This document shows positions 35,070 to 45,800 of a stretch of DNA of 64,000 nt, piece by piece. Positions within the stretch are counted from its first letter, which is position 1, and each line of letters begins with the position of its first letter. Under the pieces are notes generated by a model. The model was not told where the DNA came from. It saw nothing but the letters and a program-made list of their open reading frames with translations, and searched no databases. This DNA comes from Rhizaria sp. SCN 62-66 (Eukaryota > Rhizaria, unplaced), in contig MEDY01000169.1 of NCBI GenBank assembly GCA_001724265.1, forward strand, positions 1 to 64,000, written 5' to 3'. The position numbers were made by a program, and so were the translations under genes.

Positions 35070-38000
35070 ATGAAGCCGACCCAGCTCGTTCCCGCAGGGT
35101 GTCCCCCGAACAAACCGCACATTTTCGGGGCATCCACTGAACGCTTTGCTTACGCTGTCGGCAAAGTCGTCTTTCTCTACGACCTAGCCTCGTTCTCCTT
35201 CATCCAACTCGCATCTGCCCACACCGTACGTGTCAAATCAAAGTTGCTTGCAATTGCACAATGGTTGTATCTCAATGAAACAATTTGCTCTCGAAGCAAG
35301 ATTTAACTATGGCAAACCTAAGAACATTTTCAACGAATGACACTCATGTTTGCTTTATTACACTCCACTCTCGCCTTGCTTTGCCCGCTTGCCACCCCCA
35401 GAAGCCGATCTCTGCCTTGGCCTTCAGTCCCCACGCGCCCCGCACCTTCGTGACGGCCGGTCTCGACGGCCAGCTCTACCAGTGGTCCGCGGGCTCCGCC
35501 GCGCCCTGGGCGGACGGCGACGCGCCCCGTGTGGTGGCCGCGACGTCGCTGCCGGACCTGCCCATCGCACTTGACTGGTCGCCGTCAGACCCCGCGGCCG
35601 TGGCTGTGCTGCTCCGCAACGGCAGCGTCGTCGTAGCCAGCATCGACACCAGCAAGACCGTCGCCGCCGCCGTCACCGCCAACACGAGCGCCGCCGGCGG
35701 CAGCGCGCTGGCTGCCGCTGCTGCTGCTGCTGGCGGCGCCGCTGGCAAGGACGGCTCAATGTCCCCCATCACAAGCGCCGGCTCTGGTGCGGGCGCGAGC
35801 AGCGCTTCTGGCAGCCCTGCGACGGGGACTTCTGCCGGCGCCGGCGCCGGCGCCGCCGCTGGGGGCGTGACGCGTGGCCATGTGCGCCGCGAGTCACGCG
35901 ACTCACGCGGCTTATCTTCCGCCGCGCTCGCCGCCGCCGCCGCCGCCGCGGCCGCGGCCGCGCTCGCCGACATCCCTCTGGCGGAGTACGGCACTCAGCT
36001 CGCGGCGTGGCCAGGGCTGTGGTTCACGGAGCAGCCCGCGGGCGAGCAGGCCACCGCGCTGGCCTGGTCCCACCCCTTCCCCACCGCGTCCACCACCGTC
36101 CTTACAGACGCTAACAACAACAACAGCAACAACTCTGGTAACGCGAGCAGTATGAGCGTGGCGACTGCGCTGGTCGCCGCCTCCGCCGTGCCCGCCGCGG
36201 CCCCCGCCGGCCCCGCGGGGACCTACCTGGCGATCGGGTCGGCCTCTGGCGGCGTGCGCGTGTGGTCCCGCGCCTCGGGCGCCTCGCTGGCCCTGGCCCC
36301 GCCGCCGGCCGTGGCGGGCGCGCCGGTCAGGCAGCTCGTGTGGTCGCCGGCGTCCCCCGCGCTGCTGCTGGCGTTGTACCCGGCCGGGCAGCTCGTGCTC
36401 TACAATGCGGCCACGGGCGCCGTCGAGGTGGCGTATAAACAGCAGCCGAGTAACGTGGCCAGCGCAGTCTTCGTCCCCACTCTGCCCGGAGCGTTCCTGA
36501 CTTCCTCCACGAACCACACAGACGTGACGCTCTGGACCACGCAGGCAGACACGCCACAGGAGACCTTCCCGCTCTTCCCGCGCTCTCCCGGTACGTTTGC
36601 AATCAGGCTACACAAGAGAAACAAGTTTTCTCGTCGGGACAGCTTGTACAAGTCAAGACTGTCTTGGTGAGATGTCTTATTAGGAATATATATCGCGTTA
36701 GTTTTGTGATTTCGAATCTTTTTGTATTTTGTCATAACTAGGCACTTCATTTGGTGTTTTTTTCAACGTCGCTCATGTATCCCACTAAATCATTACTTTT
36801 GCTTCTTCCTGAATTGAAGGCCGCTCCGTGGCGGCGCTGCACAGCTACCCTGACCTGGCCCTGCCCCAGCGCCGCGCTGCCTGGGCCTCCGAGCTGGCCG
36901 CCTACCACTCCGCCGCCTCCGCCGCGGCTGCCGCCTCTGCCGCGGCCGTCGCCTCTGCCGCGGCCGCCTCCGCCGGCGCAGCTGGCGCCGGCTCTTCCGT
37001 AGGCCGTGGCGGCGGGACACCCAACACAGGCCGCTCGCGCAAGGAGAAGGACGCCGCCGCCGCTGCCGCGGCCGCCGCTGCCTCCGCCGCAGCCGCCGCA
37101 GCCGCAGCCGCAGCCGCAGCCGCGTCCCCCCAGTCGCCCTTCCCCCTGGCCCTCACCGCAGACGGGGCCGGAGGCGGGAGACTGTGCACGGCCGCTCCCG
37201 ACGTCACGCGCTCCCGAATCCTTGTTATTGCCTCCGACGGCGCCGTCTGCGAGCTCCACTACCCTTCCGCCGCCTCGGCCGCGAAGACGGTGACGATTGC
37301 CCAGAGCACGACGCCCGCGCACTCGAGCTCCGTGTTCGACGTGGCCTTCAGCCCCACAAGCGCCGATGTTTTCGCCACGGTCTCGCACGACGGCACGGCG
37401 CGTGTGTGGGACGCGGCGACGATGCAGCCCACGGCCACGCTGCGCCTGGGGCTGCCCGTCAGCCCGCGCGAGCTGCCCGAGACCCACCCCGCCGCCGCCG
37501 TCACCGCCGCTACTGTGGGCGGCAACGCGGTGCTCAACACGGGCGCGGGCTTCGGCGCATCGAAGGTCAACAACAGCAACAACAGCGGACACGCCAATCA
37601 GCAAGAGCAGTCTCCGTTCGCGCTCACTTTTTCGCCCCGCGCGATGACGAACACAAATTCGCACAACAGCGGTACGAGTAACGCGCTTGTTAGTGCCCGC
37701 GGCAATGGCAACGGCAACGGCAGCAACTTCTCTGCGACGACGAGTTTCCTCTCGAGCACGCTCTCAGGCCTCGGCGCCGCAGCCCCGCAGAACCTCGCCA
37801 ACATGCTCACCCACGGTGCGCAGAACAGCGGCTCCGGCTCGGGCTCTGCGTCTGCGCTGGCCGCGGCCCCCGGCGGCGTTGTCGCCGGTCTGGACGGCCC
37901 CGCCGCCGCGCTAGGCGCGGACGCCCAGTTCTCGCTGTCTTGGGCGCCGCCGCTGCTGCCCCACGAGGCGCGGCTGGCGACGACGACGAGCCAGGGCGAA

Positions 38001-41000
38001 GTGCTGCTCTGGCACTCTCAGACTGGCGCCTTGCTGGCCCGGCACACGCTCCACGCACGGCCCGCGCTCAAGGTGATCTGGGACCCCAGCAGCAGCGAGC
38101 GGCTCGTGTCGCTGTGCGGCGATTTATCGGTTCTGGTTTTCACGCCCGAAGGGCAGGTCACTCAGCGCCTCACCCACCCGCAAGAGGTGTACGGCGCCGA
38201 CCTCACTGCGCTCGCGCCGGGGCTGCTGGCCACGGGCGCGGCCGACGGCGTCGTGCGCATCTGGGACCTCAACAGCAACAGTAACGCCAACAGCAGCGGC
38301 GGGGCGACGAGCATCGCGAGTAGCGGCCGCCCGCTGCTGGAGCTGACGGGCCATACCGCGCGTGTTTTCTGCTGCAAGTGGTCGCCCCTCGTCCGCGGGC
38401 TGCTGGCCACGTGCGGCGACGACCACACGGTCAAGATCTGGGACGTCGCCCGCGGGACTTGTCTGGCGACGCTGACTGGCCACAGCAACAACGTCCGCGC
38501 CCTGCAGTGGAGCCACGAGGTGCCATACTTGCTCACCACGGGCGGCTGGGACGCCACGATCCGCTGCTGGGATGTCCGCGACTCGCGCTTGCTGACGACG
38601 CTGCCGTACCATCTCCAAGACGTGTACGCGCTTGCGTCCCACCCGGCCAAGCCGCTGCGCTACCTGTCTGCATCGCGCGACGGCACCGTCCGCGAGTGGA
38701 CCATGCGCGACGGCGTGTTCCGCGTGCTGCACGCGCAGGCCCTTGTCGCCGGCAAGCTCGACTCGGCGCTGTTGGCCACGCCCGAGAGCGTGCTCGTCGC
38801 GCTGCCGGACGCCAGCACGCTGCTCTGCGGAGCGCAGTCCAAGGCCCTCGTCGCCGCGTCGACCGCCGCCGCCGCCGCCGCCACCGCTGCGGCGACCTCC
38901 CGTCCCAGCTCCAGCTCGAGCAGCGCCAGCGCTAGCAGCGTCAGCAGTGGCAGCTCTAGTGTGAGTGCAGAGCAGAGCGAGCAGGTGAGCAAGTTCGCTG
39001 CGCTGGCGCGCGTGCACGAGTTCTTCTCCGGCTCCCTTGCCGTGGTCAACATGTGGGCACTAGCGGCTAAACTTATCGACCCCACGCTCGCACCGACCGC
39101 GTTCTCCAACCACGTCCACTCCTGTCTCGCTACTACCAACAACAATGGCAACAACTCTATTTCCCCGCAGTCCAACGCTGTCAGCTCTGCGACTGCGAGC
39201 GCGAGTGCTTCGCAGCTGCTGACTCAGCAGGGTCAGGTGATGCACGCGAATGACGTCCGCGCGTCACTGTGGGCCAAGGTCGCCGCGCTGCGCGACGAAG
39301 CCGCCCGCGCCGTCCGCGCCGCAGCCCCCATCCCCGCCGCCTTCTCCAGCGGCGGTGGCAACAGCAGCACAAGCGCCGCGGCGGCGACTGCGCTGGCAGC
39401 CGTGTCCCCGGCCTCTCTATTCTCCTTCTCCCCCGAGGCCCCGCTGGCGGCTCCGGTCGCCGACCCCGCCGCCGCGGCCGCACTGGCTGACGCCGCCGCC
39501 GTGTGCCTGCAACTGGGCAACCTGCTCGATTACTGCGAGATCCAGCTCCAGCTCGGCCGCTGGGAGCACGCGCTCGCGCTCGCGCCCGCCGTGGCGCCAG
39601 CCTACTGGAAGCACCTCATGGCGCTCTACGCGGTCCGCGCCACGGCCACCAACACGGCCGACGGCGTCGCAGTGCTGACCGCCTGCGGCCGCCCCGCCGC
39701 CGCCGCCGCGTACGCAGACGCGAAGCTCGGCTCCGGCCCCGCTGGCAGCCCCTACTCCGCAAACGTCACCTCGAACACTCTTATTGCTAGCTCGAGCTCG
39801 AGTGCGAGCGCGAGTGCTGCGAGCGTGACCGTGGGCGGCGCGTCCGGCGCCGTCAGCACGCGGCTTAACTTTGCGCTGGGCGAGGCGATGGGCGCATTCC
39901 CGTTCCCGCTTGACGACGACGCCGCGGGCGACAGCGCCGAGCTCGCCGCGCGTTTCGCCGCGGAGCGGGAGCGCAAAGTCACGGACGAGGCGCGCGACGC
40001 GGTGCCGGTGACGCCCGCGATGCTGGCTGCTGCCGAGGCCCACGCCGCGCTGCTGCTTGCGCGCGGCTGCCCCGTCCGCGCGGCGTCGGTCTGGCTGGCA
40101 GTGTCCGAGCCCGTTAAGGCCGCGCTGGCGCTGGTGCAGGGCGACGAGCCCCTGCTGGCGGCCGCGCTGTGCGGCGCGCTGCAGCTCGAGGGCGTGGACG
40201 CTGTGTGGCGCGAGGCGGCCCGCCGCTGCGAGGCGCTCTCGCTGTGGGACGAGGCGCTGCAGTGCCTGCAGAACCTCGCCGAGCCCGGGCACGCCATCAC
40301 TCTGCTGTGCGCGCGCTTCACTGGCCCCGCGCCGCGCCGCGCCGACCTCTACGCCAAGGCCGGGCTCTTCACCGTGGAGCACTACGCCACTGAGGGGCTG
40401 CGCGCCCTGGCGGACCTGCGGGGGCCTGCCGACGCCGCAGCCGCAGCCGCCGCCGCAGCAGCTGGCTCCAGGCGTGGCGGCGGGGCCGGCGGTCGCGGTC
40501 ACTCTTCCTCCTCCTCAGCCGCCGCCGCCGCGGCCGCCGCCGCCGCCGCGAGCGAGGGTGCGGGCGCCGAGCTGGTTGCGCGCCGCAGCGAAGTGCTGGT
40601 ACAGCTGGCGGCGGGGCTGCAGCACGCGGACGCGGCCGCCGCGGGCGTCGAGTGGCTGCAGGAGCTGCTGCAGCGGCCGCAGTGGACCTCGGCCGAGTAC
40701 AAGGCCTATGCGACCCCGCTGGCGGCGCTGCCGCTGACGCCCGCCGCCGCGGCCGGAATGGGGGGCGCGGCGCCGCTGCCGCCCGCGCTGGTGCAGAGCG
40801 TCATCGCGTTCACGAGCTATCTTGCGGCGCTCGAGGCTATTGTTGCAGAGGAGACGGATCTTGTGCCTTTCCTGATGGCCGCTACCACCACGGCCGCCAC
40901 CGCCGCCGCCGCCGCTGCCGCTGCCGCCGCCGCCGCCGCCAATGCCAACAACAACTCCAGCTCTAGCGGCGCTGGGAACAACAGCGGCCGCATCGGCTTG

Positions 41001-42242
41001 GGCAACACCGGAGGCGTCGGCCTCGGCGGCGCCCCTTCGGCCTACAGCGGCAGCAGCAACAGCGGCAATAGCTTGGGAGCCGCCTCGGCCGCCGCCGCCG
41101 CCTCGGCTGCGGCCTCGTTTGAGTTCCCCGTGCCGGTCCACACGCGGCGGCTGCAGGAGGCCACGGGCGTGGCGGGTCGTAACCCCGTCTACGCACGCAA
41201 GGTCCTTTCCGCGCTGCTGTCGGACCCGCAGACCAGCGCTAAGATCAAGGCCGCCGCCGCCGCCGCCAAGAAGCCGCTGGACTCCCACCCCGCCGTCCTC
41301 GCCGCCGCCGCTGCTGCTGCCGCTGCTGCCGCCGCTGCCGCTGCCGCCGCCGCCGCCGCCGGCTCCGGGGGCTCTGGGAGTGTAAGCGACGATGAGGAGA
41401 AGGCCGGCGGCCACGGCGTCCCGCGGCTCCAGCTCAGGGCCGCCGCCAACGCCAACGCCGCTGCCTCTGCCGCCGGTGCCGGTGGTGCCGGCGCGGGGCT
41501 GCCGGCGCCGCCGCCCGCGTCCGCGTCTGCGGGTGCGTCATCTCGCCACCAACTCCTCCTGTCCGCCGCCGCCGCCGCTAACGGCAGCGGCTCCAGCGTC
41601 ATCGCTGGCAGCGATCCTGCGGGGCCGTCGAACCGCGCCTTCTCGGTCAACAACGACCTCGGCGTCATCACTCTGAGCGCGGAGAGCGGCGCCGCGTCGG
41701 CGCCAGTGCTGCTTAGGTTCGCCCCCGCGGGCTGCGCCGCGCCGTGGCCGCAGGCGCCGTGCTTTTACGCGCCGCACCTCACGCCCGTGGCCGGCGCTAC
41801 GGTTGCCAAAACGCCTTTCTCGGGCTTCGCCACCTCCGCCGGCAGCGCCAGCGCCAGCGCCGGCAGCGCCAGCGCCAGCGGCAGCAGCGCCAGTGGCAGT
41901 GACGGCGGCCCTGGCGGGTTCCTGGTTGCGGCCAGCGCCCGCGTCCCGCCCCCGCTGACGGCGCTGCAGATGACGCTGGCGGCGACGATGGGCACACTCG
42001 TCCTCTCCGCCCGCGGTGTCTCGGGCCCCATGGCCCCGCAGCAGCCGCAGCAGGGAGGTGGTCGCGGCGCGGTACCCGTCTCGGCCGCCCCCGTGTCAGC
42101 CGTGACCGGCAAGGTGGTCCTGGGCGAACCTGTCGTGTTGGAGGACGGCGTCAGCGTCGTGTCCAGGGCGGAGGCGCTGACGCTGCTGCAGCGCATGCCG
42201 CTGTCGCCCACGCTCACCGGCGCGCTCTTTGCGCTCGTGTGA
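35070..42242 (+). CDS. WDR17: WDR17-type WD40/alpha-solenoid protein
   Basis: Exons 35070-35225, 35402-36590, 36820-42242 (2255 aa, stop TGA), phases 0 and 1. It starts MKPTQLVPAGCPPNKP, close to the WDR17 N-terminus. WD repeats occur in exon 2 and from about residue 615 to 1080, including VKIWDVARGTCLATLTGH, IRCWDVRDSRLLTTLPYH and SASRDGTVREWT. An alpha-solenoid follows from about 1335 to 1900, and the end, VVLEDGVSVVSRAEAL, matches the conserved C-terminal element of WDR17. The molecular role of the family is not well established. Poly-Ala and Asn inserts between blades and helices make it much longer than the roughly 1,300-aa animal protein. The acceptor of intron 2 ends AAG, weaker than the others. 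AATAAA lies about 107 nt after the stop. Confidence 0.88.
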
Positions 42243-42832
42243 AGTCGTTATCGCGATCGTTTATAGTTTGAAAAGTTCTACGTTGCTTTGTTTTTGTTTA
42301 GTGGGAAAGGTCTGAGTCCCCGTGAGGGCCATGATGGAGTTATGAAACAATAAAAATATGCTTTATTTACAATATTCGTTGTATTTTATGTTATATCTCA
42401 AATGCAGCAATGCATTGTCACGTTATAGGACTTAAATATGTACTCTTGTTGTGTTTTATGCATTTTGACTCAACGCGCATGCTTGCATTGCGGTCGAGCT
42501 CACCTCATTCTGAGGGCTGTCTTGTTTGGTTTAATACTCGATGGGGAATCAGTCAAATCAAATGTAAATCCCGTGGTGTATATTAAACGCAGCATGCTTA
42601 TGTAATTGCAATTAAGAAATCATCTAATATCGTATCTACCCCTCTCTATGTTCCTTACTCCGATCTCACTTTAGCCGAGACAAGCCGGACACAGACTCTC
42701 TCTCCTGCCTGTCACAGCCTTCGTCCTCACTCTCGCCGCTCATTAGCGGGCGCACTACGCTGGTTCACTCCGCGCTTATTCTGTGGCGCAACCGCAAGAG
42801 AGTCTGACCGCTTTTGCGCGCCTCCCGACGCG
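42243..42832. other. Tandem spacer, WDR17 3' UTR and XPR1 promoter
   Basis: About 590 nt. AT-rich through 42640, then pyrimidine- and GC-rich before the SPX-EXS start codon. No gene was seen. Confidence 0.5.
42349..42354 (+). terminator. Candidate polyadenylation signal AATAAA (WDR17)
   Basis: Canonical AATAAA 107 nt downstream of the WDR17 stop, in AT-rich sequence. Confidence 0.5.
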
Positions 42833-45800
42833 ATGTGGCTGCGCAGCCGCTTCTACCAGAACCAGGTACGGTGCCATCGCAAAACGTGGTGCATAGCCAC
42901 TATATCGTTGTTCCAATCAGAATAACTTGGCCGGAGCGTGTTTTTTACCACTTCCTATTTGGATGCTTCGTTTTATTCTGACGAGACCTACGTTTACCAT
43001 GACTCTATCCTTGTTTCTTTCTCCTGCCATCATCGATCTCACCAACACTCCCTTACCCTCCATCCATCATATTCCTTCCTACGCACCTCGGCAATGACTG
43101 TTACGATTCCCATGACTACCACAGGTGCCGGAGTGGGGCTCTGCGTACGTCCACTACGACGACCACCTGGTTTTACTGAGCAAAATCCCCCGCGTTCAGG
43201 ACGACTCCACCATCGGCCTCACCTCTGCCAAGCAAAACAACAACAACAATGCAGCGAATGGCGGGAAACAAGGCAGCGCTGGCCTCGGCAAGCGCTCTCT
43301 CTTCGGCGACTCCTTCTTCGCCAACAACAGCGGCGGCGGCAGCAACAGGGGCTACGGCTCCCTGGGCGGCCTCTCCACTTACAGCCTGAGCCGCAGCCGC
43401 CCCCACAGCCCCATCCCCATCCCCAGCCCCAGCGCCAGCCCAAGCCTCCAGACGCGGGCCAGCCAGCTCGGCCTTGCCCTTGGCGCCGGCGGCGGCGGAG
43501 GCGGCATGCGGGGCTCTGCGGCGGCCCGGGAATTTGAGGACGAGCTGAAGGAAATCACGCGCAACAACCCCACGGAGCGGTCGCCGCTGCTGCTGTCCCG
43601 CCGTTCACCGCGCGCGGGGCTGCGCGTCCTCGGCTCCACAGACCCCAATAATAATAACAGCATCAACAATAGCGGTGGTAGTGGTTATACGCTTGGTCTC
43701 AGTCAAATGAACGTGAGCGGTGATGCGAGTGGCAACAGTAGGTTTGAGTTGGATTCATATCGGCCCGCCTCTGCCGGTGCCAGCTATAGCCTCAGCAGCA
43801 GCTTTCAGAATAGCAGCAGCAGCAACAACAGTGCAGTTGGCTTTACTCTCGGCGGTACTACTACTCTGAGCAGTCTGGTAAAGCCTGTGTCTAGTCTGGA
43901 TACCTCGAACGCTGCGACGGCCACTGCCACTGCGACTGGCCCCGGCCTCGTCAAGCCCGCCCCGCCGTCCGTCCGCGGCAAGCGCCCTCTGGCCGACGTT
44001 GCGCCGCCGACCCGCGGACTGGCCCCGGGCACGCCGGAGCCGCACAACTGGCCCAAGCCCGCAAATAACAACTACAACAGCAGCAATCGTGGCGGCGCCT
44101 CGTCTCGGACCGCGACGCCGAGCCACAACTCCAGCAACAACAACGCTGCGAACCGCACTATCGCTGACGGTACTGTTTCTGCTGCCGATGCGACTGCGGC
44201 TGCGGCCGCGAGTGGGACTGAACAGGAGCACAGCAGCCCGAGCCGCGCGCTGGAGGAGAGCTTCCAGGCAGTGGCGACTGACGCGGCGACTGTTCGGCAC
44301 GACTTGCTGCCTTTCCCAGCCCTTGCACTGGGGGGACACAGCTCCCCCGCCCCTCACCACCAGCACGGCGTTGGGAATGTAAGTGCCCCATTAGTCCGTG
44401 TAAGCGCCTCGGCTAACGGCAAGTCCCCCTCCAGGCCCCCCTCCAAGCCCCCCTCCAGGCCTTCCTCTAGGCCTTCCTCTCGGCCTTCATCAAGGCCTTC
44501 GTCGAGGCCTCAGTCCCCGGCACTGGCCGCTCGCTCCCAGTCCCAGTCCCAGTCTCTGCAGGCCGCGACCCAGCAACTGTACCAGGGCTACTCCACCTCA
44601 CGGTCACCAAACGCTTCACCCCGTGCGTCCCCTCGGGCCTCTCCCAGGGCCTCTCCGAGGGCGTCCCCTCGACTCATGAGTACGGCCGGTACCCAGGGGT
44701 TCTATGGCAGCACCACGCACGGCAACGGCCACGGCCACTTCGGCGGCGGTACTGCGCTGACCCCGGGGCCCGCCCAGCCCGCCCCGCTGGTGGCGGTGGC
44801 CGCGGCCGCGGCGGGGGTTGCACGGCCCCACCCGGCCGAGTCGCGCTTCTGCACACTCTACCTCTCCGACATCACGCTCGTCGACACCTTCTTCGCCAAG
44901 ACGCGGGCCATGCTCGACGCGGAGCTGGAGAAGCTGCTCGACCGCTGCCTTAGCTACCGGGAGTGGCGCTCGCAACATCAGCTCCTGGCCGAGCAGCGCG
45001 CGCTCAGCACGGGCGGCAATAGAACAGGTGGGGGCATGGGCTCCACGGGTGTTGCTCACGGTCATAACAGCAACAACTACGGCTCCTTGTACCAAGCTGA
45101 TGCGGCGTATGATTGCAACAACAGCAGCTATCAGGCTGATGATGACCAGGGCCAGGATCAGGATGATGTGGCCGTGGGCGAATACGCTGAGAACGTCTCA
45201 CTGCTTCCTTCGCCTCTCGCCGCCACCTTTGACACGATCAACCTCGTTAACGACAGCGCAAAGAACCACAACAACATCACGAGGCGTCAGCAAAACCCTG
45301 CCAACCTCACTATGAACAACACCAGCAGTAGCAACTACGCTAACCTCAGCACCAACCCCTCAGAGCCGCCGCAAGACGCGTTCGTGGACGAGGCCGAGCT
45401 CAAGAAGGGCCTCCGCCGCGCCTTCCGCGAGCTTCTTCGCGGTGTGCAGATGCTCTCCGGCTACGCGCGGCTCAACTCTGCCGCGCTGTCGGCGCTCGCG
45501 GCTGCCCACGACGAGCGGTCTCCGCTGGCGCTGGAAACCGCGCTGCTGCAGCGGGTCGATGGGGCCGAGTTCGCGCGGTCCGAGTGGTGCGACTGGGCCG
45601 AGGCGTGCCTTACCAAGGCGTACGCGACCACGTTCGACACGAGCGAGGAGCAGGCCGAAGCCGCTCTCAGGGTGACGTCGTCGTCCTCTTCGGCGGCCGA
45701 CGCGGCGGCGACGACGTATAAAATCGGGTTCATCATGGGCATGAACGTGATCATGATCCTGGCGCTGCTTCTGCTCGCCGCGCTCGTGCCCGCCTCGCTG

